Source of the DNA: Acidobacteriota bacterium
GTDB lineage: Bacteria; Acidobacteriota; Terriglobia; Bryobacterales; Bryobacteraceae
DNA length: 64,000 bases
Direction: 5' to 3'
NCBI GenBank assembly: GCA_017307505.1
Contig: JAFKEE010000018.1
Location: 26,737-90,736 of the forward strand
Below are positions 38,069-49,217 of this stretch, piece by piece. The notes beneath the pieces were generated by a model. It saw only the letters and a list, made by a program, of their open reading frames with translations, had not been told where the DNA came from and searched no databases. Positions within the stretch are counted from its first letter, which is position 1. Every line of letters starts with the position of its first letter. The position numbers and the translations under genes were made by a program.

Positions 38069-39555
38069 AGTCCCCTCCGTGGTCCCTCGATGAAACCGAA
38101 TCCGACTCCCTGTTTGTGAGCCATGGGATCGGCGAGCATTTCGATCGCCTGCTCGCGGTGCATCGGCGGGATGACGAAACGCTCTTCGAAGGTGCACAGC
38201 GATGTGAGCTTGTAGATCGCTTCGGCTTCCGCCGGCGAGCAGTCCGCTTCCCGCAGCATCCGCTCCGCTGTGGCCATGTTCACATCGCCGACAGTGAGCG
38301 CCCGCCGGTACCAGCGCACCGCCTTCTGCTTGCGCAGCGCGTATCTCACCTTGCCCGCGTGCCCCGCGCCGAACATGGCGGCCATGTACTCGATCGGCGC
38401 CCGCGCCTCGTCGATGTCGTGGAACAGGTCGTCCGAGACGTTCTCCACCGCGGATCCGTTCTTCTGCGCCATCACGGGGGCCATGGGCGGCACGTAGAAC
38501 AGCATCGGCAGCGTGCGGTGCTCGGCGTGCAGCGGCAGCGCAATCTTCCAGTCCTTGACGAAGCGGTACGTTGGAGAATTGCGCGCCGATTCGACCACCG
38601 CGTCGTGAATGCCGTTCTGTTGCGCGGCGCGAGCGATGGCCGGATCGTGCGGATCGAGGATCAGCGAGCGCTGCGCTTCGATCAGTTCGTCCTGGGGAAG
38701 CCCCGCCACCTCGCGAATCCGTTCGGCGTCGTAGAGCACAACCCCGAGATAGCGGATGCGTCCGACGCAGGAGTGGAAACAAGCCGGCGCCTGTCCTGTC
38801 TCCAGACGCGGGAAGCACAGGATGCACTTTTCCGACTTCCCGGTCTGCCAGTTGTAGTACATCTTCTTGTACGGGCAGGCGGCGATGCAGGCGCGCCAGC
38901 CCCGGCAGCGCTTCTGATCCACCAGCACGATACCGTCCTCGCCCCGCTTGTGTAGCGCCCCCGAAGGACACGCCGCCACGCAACCCGGGTTTAGGCAGTG
39001 GTTGCAGATGCGCGGCAGGTAGAAAAACATCAGCCGCTCCACCGCAAACATCTGCGCCCGCTGATCGGGATTTAGTTGGGCCAGGTTCGGGTCGTTCTCG
39101 GCGTAGACCGGCGAACCGCCCAGGTCGTCGTCCCAGTTCGGTCCGGCCTTAATCTGGATCAGATCGCCAGTCACCATCGAGATCGGCACGGCAGTGGGCT
39201 GATCGGGCCCTTCGGGCGCGTTGAACAGGTGCTGGTAATCGTAGGTCCACGGCTCGTAGTAGTCGTCCATGGACGGCTGGTGTGGATTGTGGAAGATGTT
39301 GAAGACCGTCTGAGTCTTGCTGGTGGAGCGCAGCCTCAGGTTGCCGTCTTCGCATTCCCAGCCGCCGTGATATTTGTCCTGGTCTTCCCACGCCGTCGGA
39401 TAGCCGGTCCCCGGCTTGGTCTCGACGTTGTTCCACCACATGTAGTCGGTGCCCTTGCGGTCCGTCCAGATGTTCTTGCAGGCGATCGAACAGGTGTGGC
39501 ACCCGATGCACTTGTCCAGGTGGAATACCATCGACATTTGCGCGCGAACGTCCAT
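38065..39555 (-). CDS. narH: Respiratory nitrate reductase beta subunit
   Basis: The 496-residue protein has the four NarH cluster motifs: CIGCHTCSIAC (about 16-26), CNHCLNPGCVAACP, CRGWRACIAACP and CILCFP...CFHSCVG. The Trp in the third motif in place of Cys is the NarH mark of a 3Fe-4S cluster. It transfers electrons from NarI to NarG at the cytoplasmic side. The narG gene ends 15 bases upstream. Confidence 0.97.
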   Translation of the reverse strand: MDVRAQMSMVFHLDKCIGCHTCSIACKNIWTDRKGTDYMWWNNVETKPGTGYPTAWEDQDKYHGGWECEDGNLRLRSTSKTQTVFNIFHNPHQPSMDDYYEPWTYDYQHLFNAPEGPDQPTAVPISMVTGDLIQIKAGPNWDDDLGGSPVYAENDPNLAQLNPDQRAQMFAVERLMFFYLPRICNHCLNPGCVAACPSGALHKRGEDGIVLVDQKRCRGWRACIAACPYKKMYYNWQTGKSEKCILCFPRLETGQAPACFHSCVGRIRYLGVVLYDAERIREVAGLPQDELIEAQRSLILDPHDPAIARAAQQNGIHDAVVESARNSPTYRFVKDWKIALPLHAEHRTLPMLFYVPPMAPVMAQKNGSAVENVSDDLFHDIDEARAPIEYMAAMFGAGHAGKVRYALRKQKAVRWYRRALTVGDVNMATAERMLREADCSPAEAEAIYKLTSLCTFEERFVIPPMHREQAIEMLADPMAHKQGVGFGFIEGPRRGL

Positions 39556-39570
39556 TTCGTTTTCCTTTCC

Positions 39571-43211
<3,641 letters not shown>

Positions 43212-43215
<4 letters not shown>

Positions 43216-44087
43216 GATCGGCCTCCCAATACCTTGCGGGCGCTTAACTCCACCAGCGTGTCGCGAACGCCCCGGAACCTGGCCTTCCAGATGACCGCGA
43301 ACAGCCCCAGGCACAACACCGCCACCACGAATCCGGCGGCGAAGAAGCCGGCCATCCCGGTGCGGTCGTCTTCGCCTCCCGCGCGCGCCGTGCTCTCGAA
43401 CAGCGCCAGCAACGGCAGAATCTCTTCGTCCGCCTTCAACGCCGCCTTCTTGAAGGTGGGGTTCATGGTCGGGGTGGCCGGAGCGTACAGCCAGGCACCC
43501 ATTGCTTTTCTCCCCTGTAAACGCTCGTAGGCCTTCGACAGGTCCGGACCAAGCCGCCCGCCGCCGAATCCTTCCGCCCCGTTGAAGGTGTGGCAAGTGA
43601 CGCAGGGCGGACCACCGTTGGCCAACTTCTTGTGACCCATGAACAGCGCCTTGCCGAGTTCGACGTCCTGCTCGGTGAACGGCCGGTCGCTAATCTGCAA
43701 TCCCACAAACTGCGATTTCGGCAGCTTCGATTCCGTCTCGATCATCGACAGCAGCAGTTCGGCGCGGGCCAGAGACATTCCGTTGATGGTCGGCATCACG
43801 ACGTCTCGAGCTTCCTGCTTCAGCTTCAGTGCGTAGCCGTCGCCCTTGTCGATCATGGCCTGCGGCGATTGCAGGAACTGCACCAGCCACGCTCGGTCTT
43901 TGCGCTGCGTGACGTTTTTTAGGTCTGGTCCGGTCAGGCGGCCGCCGCCGATGGTATGGCAACTGGTGCAGTTTTCGCGGAAGAAATCCACCGCATCCTG
44001 CGCCTGCAAGGCCATCGAGGCGGCGGCGAGGATGATCGCGATAGGAAACACCGGCCCAATGCGATGAAGACGCCGTTTGATGTTCAT
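43212..44087 (-). CDS. narC: Dihaem cytochrome c of the nitrate reductase operon (NarC-like)
   Basis: The 291-residue protein has a signal peptide (about 1-30, ending ALQAQDAV), two CxxCH sites (CTSCH near 40, CVTCH near 138) and a C-terminal membrane helix (about 243-264). A dihaem cytochrome as first structural gene of narGHJIK is the arrangement described in Thermus, where NarC helps make an active membrane enzyme. Here it could link NarI or complex III to periplasmic electron flow. It overlaps rrf2 and narG by ATGA. A decayed second copy lies at 47950-48312. Confidence 0.85.
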
Positions 44088-44509
44088 AAGCCTCGGTCCC
44101 TTACTCCGTTTTGGGCCGCGATGTCGGCCAATGTCGTCGTATCGAGGAAGCGGGTCATGGCGTCGCCCACCTCCTGCCATGCCCGGTGCGCCGTACACGA
44201 GCTAGCGTCTGAGCAGATTTTCTGAGAGTCGAGCAAACAGGATCGGCTCGAACGGTTGCGCTCGAAAAGTATTACGATCTCTGCCAGCCGAATCTCGGCA
44301 GGAGCGCGCTGCAACCTGTATCCGCCTCCGCTGCCGCGAGTAGCGTCGATGATTCCCGCCCCGCCCAACGTCCACAGAATCTTGGAAAGGTAATTCGCCG
44401 GGATGTGAGCCTGCTTCGCCAAGTCGCGGCCCAACGCGAAAGAGCCTTCGGGCAGACCGGCTAACACGGACAACGCTCTGAGTGCATGCTGGACTGTCAC
44501 TGAAAGCAT
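44084..44509 (-). CDS. Rrf2-family Fe-S transcriptional regulator (NsrR/IscR-like)
   Basis: The 141-residue protein has an N-terminal winged helix (about 1-75, IPANYLSKILWTLGGAGII, RGSGGGYRL) and a C-terminal cluster site with three Cys (C-x7-C-x5-C: CLLDSQKICSDASSC, about 93-107). This pattern fits Rrf2 proteins that sense NO, iron or redox through a 2Fe-2S or 4Fe-4S cluster. It is the first gene of the nar-act operon, and a palindrome overlaps its own promoter, so autorepression is likely. A pseudogene copy lies at 48318-48739. Confidence 0.9.
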   Translation of the reverse strand: MLSVTVQHALRALSVLAGLPEGSFALGRDLAKQAHIPANYLSKILWTLGGAGIIDATRGSGGGYRLQRAPAEIRLAEIVILFERNRSSRSCLLDSQKICSDASSCTAHRAWQEVGDAMTRFLDTTTLADIAAQNGVRDRGL

Positions 44510-44517
44510 TTATTGAG

Positions 44518-44558
44518 TTCTTCATGAAGAAGTATATTGCATCGGCTGGCTGTGTCAA
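44518..44558 (-). promoter_or_regulatory. Sigma-70 promoter with overlapping palindromic operator
   Basis: On the - strand TTGACA (44558 to 44553), a 16-base spacer and TATACT (44536 to 44531) form a strong promoter. The perfect 14-bp palindrome TTCTTCATGAAGAA (44518-44531) covers the end of the -10 and the start region, where a bound repressor would block polymerase. The rrf2 ATG follows 8 bases later. Confidence 0.75.
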
Positions 44559-44861
44559 GATCCAATCATCAGGCTGGCTGCAGCTTCGGCCGAGACGGCT
44601 TAGGTGTCAGTTCAGTACATCGTTTATTTTCAATACTTTGCTTTCTTGAGTGGTAGTTGGGGAACCGCTGTTCTGAGGAGGCAGGTTCTTGAGACAGAGG
44701 TCGAGGTTAGAGAGTCGAGAACCACCTTCTTCCAGGAGACTTCTGCCTCTGATCAATGTCTGAGTACGGCTTAGCCCCGCCCGTCGCGGCGAGTGTCAGG
44801 TCAAGCTGAGTGGGCGAGTCCAGTGCGCTGGGTTTGCGTCCACCGAGTCTCGTGTTGTTCT
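44559..44861. other. Intergenic region
   Basis: The 303 bases between the rrf2 promoter and the stop of the CadC-like gene contain no supported gene. The first 30 bases (to about 44588) are still shared with the duplicated copy at 48790-48820. The rest is locally AT-richer and has no clear hairpin terminator. Confidence 0.5.
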
Positions 44862-46742
44862 TCATTTGTCCGGCAGGCCGACCCGCCGCAGCAACTCCAG
44901 AAATCGAGGATCAGACCGGTAGCTACCATGGTCTTCCCACAGACCCAACCAGGCGATGCCCTGCTCGCGTAGCTCGTAGGCTCTATGTAGGTATTCAAGA
45001 ACTCGCTCCGAATCGCCGAGACCGATATACGCATGGGCAAAGGCGATGGCCGGAACATATTGTTTGCGCGACTCGGCCTCCATCTCATGAAGCAGCTTTC
45101 GCGCCGCGTCCGCGCGACCGGCCAGGCCGTAGGTCTCCGCGAGCGTACCAAGGATTGATGGGCTCCGTCCGGAAAGTGCCGCTGCCTTTTCCAGCGCATC
45201 GATACCTTCCTGAAACATGGATTTGGAGGTGTAGCTCGACCCGATCCGCCAAAGCGCCCATAGATAGTCGGGATTCGTCTCGAGCACCTTGCGTAACTCC
45301 TCAATTGCCGCGTCATAGCGCCCTGCGTGCTGCAAGATCCATCCGACCTGCGTCTGCATGATGGGGGAGAGCGGGTCAAGACGGTGGGCGAGCTTGACTT
45401 CCCGTAATGCTTCGTCGTGCCGCTTCCACATGGACAAGGAGTGGGCGTACCACAGGTGTGCGGACGCATAGCTTGGGTTGAGTCCGATTGCGCGCTGAAA
45501 TCCCTCCGCCGCCGCGGCCCACTCCCAATCGTAGAGCCGCGCATAGGCAAGTGTGGCGTGCGCCTCGGCCAGTTCCGGATCGATCTCCAACGCCCGCCTG
45601 GCCGCGGCGATCGCCAGCGGGCGGACTTCCGTCGGGGGCTTTCCGCTGATCATCACGGTTGCAAGCTGGTTGTAACAGTCGGCCAGGCCGGCATAGGCGC
45701 GAGCGTAAGCCGGATCCTCGTCGATGGCCTTGCGAAACCAGGCGATTGCCTGTTCGATGTCATTCGGCGTCCGTTTGTTCCAGCAGTGACGCCCGTGCAG
45801 GTAAGCCTCGAACGCTTCGCGCTTCACCCGCTGGCCGGCGAGCCGTGCGCGTTGTTCCGGCTCGACCCTGGCTCGGATCTCGCGAGCAATCTCAATGGCA
45901 ACTTCGTCCCAGAGCTTCGGAATGCCGGCCAGGTCGCGCTCGTAAGTTTCCGCCCACAGATGCTTGTCCTTCGCGCCGTCCAGGAGTTGGACAGTCACGC
46001 GGACCCGGTCGCCCAAGCGAACGACAGATCCTTCGATGACCGCCCCTACATCCAGCTCTCGCGCAATCTGTGGGAGGGCTTTCCGGTCCTCCTTATACCT
46101 CATGATGGAAGTGCGCGAAATCACCCGTAGGGACCTGATCCTCGCCAACTCAGCGATGAGGGCCTCGGTTAAACCGTCGGATACATAGCCCTGGTTCGAA
46201 TCGCCTGATAGATTCTGAAATGGAAGCACCGCCAGAGACTCGAATGGCGGTGCGGCGGGGCCGCGACGGCTCATCCACCGAATGAACACGAACACTCCGG
46301 CGACAGGCAAGACCATGACGGCGGCCAGTTTCCGGCGTGTCAGGCGGGGCCATGCGGGAGCGTCGCGAGTTTCGACGGGGGTGCGCTCGTCGGCGGCGCC
46401 AGGCTCCACCGCGTCCTTCACGTCGCCGACAAACCGGTAGCCGCGTTTCGGGATCGTCTCAATAAAGGCCGTGCCACCCTCGCCATTGCCGAGCGTCTTC
46501 CGGAGAATCGAGACGTGATGGGCGAGATTGTTTTCCTCGACGAAGGTGTCCGGCCAAACGGCCTGGATCAGAGCTTCTTTCTCCACTGGCTGGCCTGCGC
46601 TCCGAAGCAGCACCAGCAGCGTGTCAATGGCTTTGGGCGGCAGCCGCACAATCTCTCCGCCCCGAAGCAGCACGCGTGTACCCGGATCCAGACGGAAGGG
46701 ACCGAATCGATATAAACGCTTTGCCGGCAACGTATTGCCCAT
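44862..46742 (-). CDS. CadC-like winged-helix/TPR transmembrane regulator
   Basis: The 626-residue protein has an OmpR-type winged-helix DNA-binding domain (about 8-105, with LPPKAIDTLLVLL and IETIPKRGYRFVG) and one membrane helix (about 133-152). A FlgO-like domain follows (about 165-285, SLAVLPFQNLSGDSNQGYVSDGL), then about eight TPR helices pairs to the end. The N-terminus should be cytoplasmic and the TPR part periplasmic. Proteins of this layout are numerous in acidobacteria. Targets are unknown. It lies inside the 3.4-kb stretch flanked by the two rrf2-narC copies. Confidence 0.88.
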   Translation of the reverse strand: MGNTLPAKRLYRFGPFRLDPGTRVLLRGGEIVRLPPKAIDTLLVLLRSAGQPVEKEALIQAVWPDTFVEENNLAHHVSILRKTLGNGEGGTAFIETIPKRGYRFVGDVKDAVEPGAADERTPVETRDAPAWPRLTRRKLAAVMVLPVAGVFVFIRWMSRRGPAAPPFESLAVLPFQNLSGDSNQGYVSDGLTEALIAELARIRSLRVISRTSIMRYKEDRKALPQIARELDVGAVIEGSVVRLGDRVRVTVQLLDGAKDKHLWAETYERDLAGIPKLWDEVAIEIAREIRARVEPEQRARLAGQRVKREAFEAYLHGRHCWNKRTPNDIEQAIAWFRKAIDEDPAYARAYAGLADCYNQLATVMISGKPPTEVRPLAIAAARRALEIDPELAEAHATLAYARLYDWEWAAAAEGFQRAIGLNPSYASAHLWYAHSLSMWKRHDEALREVKLAHRLDPLSPIMQTQVGWILQHAGRYDAAIEELRKVLETNPDYLWALWRIGSSYTSKSMFQEGIDALEKAAALSGRSPSILGTLAETYGLAGRADAARKLLHEMEAESRKQYVPAIAFAHAYIGLGDSERVLEYLHRAYELREQGIAWLGLWEDHGSYRSDPRFLELLRRVGLPDK

Positions 46743-46872
46743 GTTCAGAAAAAATTCAGAACTTGTAAAGGACTTTAACGGCGCCCGCCGGTAGGCTTAA
46801 CAGCCGCAAGTCGAAATCGACCTTCAGACCCGGTGGGATTGTACTACCCGGTTTGTACAGGCGCAAGGAGCT

Positions 46873-46902
46873 GGAGCCGGAGACACAGGAGCCGGAGACA
46901 CA
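46873..46902. repeat. Short tandem repeat (two 15-base units)
   Basis: The unit GGAGCCGGAGACACA is present twice without interruption, followed by a partial third (GAGAGACACGG). It lies in the leader region of the HAF-repeat gene at 47008. No function is apparent. Confidence 0.8.
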
Positions 46903-47007
46903 GAGAGACACGGAGGAGATCTCTCCCGACTGTGGCATCCAGGCGGCGAGTGGAGTTATCGAGTGCGAAACGAGCTTACTCAAGTCCGTAAAGAGAGGAT
47001 CCATAAC

Positions 47008-47886
47008 ATGCGAACACAAGTTCTGCGAAGGACAATCTGGTGCCTCCTTCTGGGGGCTCCTTTCACGGCATGGTCACAGCCTGCAAATTGGCAAGTCTTG
47101 AAGTTTCCCGGACCGGCCGGTCCGGTTGATCGAACGTGGTGCGTCGGGATGAGCCCACGCGGCGACATGGTGGGCTACTTTGTTCAACCTCCCGACCGCG
47201 GCTTTGCGCTGAGCGGAGGCGTCTACTCGGCCATTGACGTGCCAGGGGCTTCGTGGACGCATTCCTGGGACGTTAACGCCCGCGGCGATGTCATTGGAGA
47301 TTACGGTGACGCCAATGGGATCCACGGGTTTCTGTACTCGAAAGGAACGATCACCCCTATCAACTACCCTGGCGTCTTCATGACACACCCTCGGGGTATC
47401 AGCCCGAACGGGGACATCGTCGGCGGCACCATGGCCACCAGCACTTCTCCCTGGGTGGGGCTGCTGATCGACAGGCACGGAGTCGCCACTCAGTTCAGCT
47501 ACCCGGGGGCCGTGTCAACGTCCGCGCTCGGCATCAACGCCCAAGTCGACATCGCCGGTGATTTTCGCGATTCCGCCGGAAAAACGCACGGATTCCTCCG
47601 GTCCGCGGCCGGCGCGTTCACTCAGCTCGACTTCCCGGGCGCAACCACAACCTCCGCATGGAAGATCAACACGCGGGGCGATATCGTGGGCTACTACTGG
47701 ATTGGCTCTCCAGCCGTGTCGCACGGTTTTCTGCTCAAGGATGGTGTGTACTCGACTGTGGACTACCCGGGCGCCACCCACACCATGATTCATGGCCAGA
47801 ATTCGGAAAGAGAGATGTGCGGCATGGTGAGCTTCACGCCGCTCGGCTCGCCCATTCAGTGGGGAGGCTTCTCCCGGACGTGGTAA
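47008..47886 (+). CDS. Secreted HAF-repeat beta-propeller-like protein
   Basis: The 292-residue product has a signal peptide (about 1-23, ending TAWSQ) and about six repeats of 38-40 residues. Each repeat contains a DVPGA/DYPGA/DFPGA turn, then a G-(I/K)-N-x-x-G-D-I-x-G-x-Y core. This is the HAF or extracellular-repeat type. It is probably secreted or surface bound; no enzyme motif is present. AGAGAGGAT lies before ATG 47008. Similar copies are typically scattered in acidobacterial genomes. Confidence 0.75.
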   Translation: MRTQVLRRTIWCLLLGAPFTAWSQPANWQVLKFPGPAGPVDRTWCVGMSPRGDMVGYFVQPPDRGFALSGGVYSAIDVPGASWTHSWDVNARGDVIGDYGDANGIHGFLYSKGTITPINYPGVFMTHPRGISPNGDIVGGTMATSTSPWVGLLIDRHGVATQFSYPGAVSTSALGINAQVDIAGDFRDSAGKTHGFLRSAAGAFTQLDFPGATTTSAWKINTRGDIVGYYWIGSPAVSHGFLLKDGVYSTVDYPGATHTMIHGQNSEREMCGMVSFTPLGSPIQWGGFSRTW

Positions 47887-47949
47887 TGGCGGGCCGCGAA
47901 GTTTCAGACTCTCGCCGGCTCGGCACGAATCCCTGGCGGGCTTCGTGTT

Positions 47950-48312
47950 CGGGCAATTCGATTCCGTCTCGGTCATCGACAGCGGCAGTTTGCCGCGGGC
48001 CGAAGACATTCCGTTGATGGCCGGCATCACGACGACCCGAGCTTCCTGCTTCAGCTTCGGCGCGCAGCCGTCGCCCTTGTCGATCATGGCCTGCGGCGAC
48101 TGCAGAAACTGAACCAGCCACGCCCGGTCTTTGCGCTGCGTGAGGTTCTTGAGGTCTGGTCCGGTCAGCCGGCCGCCGCCGATGGAATGGCACCTGGTGC
48201 AATTTTCGCGGAAGGAATCCACCGCATCCTGTACCTACAAAGCCATCGGACCGGCAGCGAGGATCATCGTTATAGGAAATGCCCGCCCGATGCGATGAAG
48301 CAGTTGAATCAT
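47950..48312 (-). pseudogene. Truncated, nonsense-mutated copy of the narC-like cytochrome gene
   Basis: This segment repeats about the first 110 codons of the cytochrome at 43212-44087 ([44 protein letters not shown]). The CAG codon in the signal peptide is TAG here (48237 to 48235), and the homology stops after about residue 115, before the second haem site. It cannot yield the full protein. The first haem motif is intact (CTRCH). Confidence 0.85.
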
Positions 48313-48317
48313 GCGAG

Positions 48318-48739
48318 TTATCCTCGGTCCATTAAAATCTTCTGGGCCGCGATGTCGGCCAGTGTCGTCATTTCCAGGAAGCGGGTCATGGCGTCACCCA
48401 CCTCATGCCACGCCCTGTGCGCCGCACACGAGTTGGCGTCTGGACAGATCTTCTGAGAGTCGAACAAACAGGATCGGCTCGAAGATTTCCGCTCGAACAG
48501 CATTACGATCTCGGCCAGCGAATCTCGTCTGGAGCGAACTGCAACCTGTATTCGCCTCCGCTGCCGCGAGTGGCGTCGATGATTCCCGCCCCGCCCGGCG
48601 TCCACAGAATCTTGGAAAGGTAATTCGCCGGGATGTGAGCCTGCTTCGTCAAGCCGCGGCCCAGCGCGAAAGAGCCTTCAGTCAGACCGGCTAACACGAA
48701 CAACGCCCTGAGTGCCTGCTGGACAGTCGCTGAAAGTAT
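48318..48739 (-). pseudogene. Frameshifted copy of the Rrf2 regulator gene
   Basis: It aligns along its whole length to rrf2 at 44084-44509. The start codon ATG has become ATA (48739 to 48737). One base is missing near 48515 (GCCAGCG instead of GCCAGCCG), which splits the frame between the winged helix and the cluster domain. The promoter -10 has changed from TATACT to AATACT and one arm of the operator is altered. The three cluster cysteines remain recognisable in the second frame. Confidence 0.88.
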
Positions 48740-48822
48740 TTGTTGAATGTTTCATGAAGAAGTATTTTGTATCGGTTGGCCCTGTCAAGATCCAATCATC
48801 AGGCTGGCTGCAGCTTCGACCG

Positions 48823-49217
48823 TAGCCTCAGTGTTTCAAGGCCTGTTATCTTGACGACAGCGCTCGCCGCCGCTCCTGCCCCTATCCGGCACATTCCGCA
48901 GTTTTTGCGCGCCCGGCGTTCTCTCTCACTCGAAGATCGGAATCGCGGGGTGGCGCGGTCAACCTCCAAGGGAGTCCAGGTAGAGAATGGCGATGGTCCG
49001 CCGGTCCTGATCCCATCAACATCAGGAAGATCGCGGGAGATGCTACACGCGGAGTGTGGTTTCCGATTACGGCAAGCTGGGTAAGTGCGTTTCTCTTCCG
49101 ATGAAGGGACTCAGCCTGCCTCTGCTGCTTGCTCCAGCCGGCGCCGGAAACCCCATCGAGATTTCCAGTGAAAAGAAAGCTGGTGAGGATTTCCTCTGCC
49201 CAACCCTCTAAGCATCT
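48823..49217. other. Intergenic region before the CHAT gene
   Basis: The 395 bases between the end of the repeat and the CHAT start contain no supported ORF. GGAAACC at 49146-49152, about 66 bases before the start codon, resembles an ECF -35 element. The same heptamer is found before the sigma gene at 54488. A GTG sits 15-16 bases after it. Confidence 0.4.

Larger units (their letters stand above)
47950..48822. repeat. Diverged direct repeat of the operon head (partner about 43720-44588)
   Basis: About 870 bases covering the 5' third of narC, all of rrf2, the promoter and about 30 bases upstream occur twice in the same orientation, about 4.2 kb apart. The copies agree closely by eye but differ at many scattered bases, so the duplication is old. 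The segment between them holds the CadC-like and HAF genes. Confidence 0.85.

Noticed and set aside
47515..48222. 235-codon - strand ORF covering part of the cytochrome copy and the HAF gene
   Set aside because: Only its first about 75 codons are homologous to narC; the rest is antisense to the HAF gene. It is explained by the truncated pseudogene.
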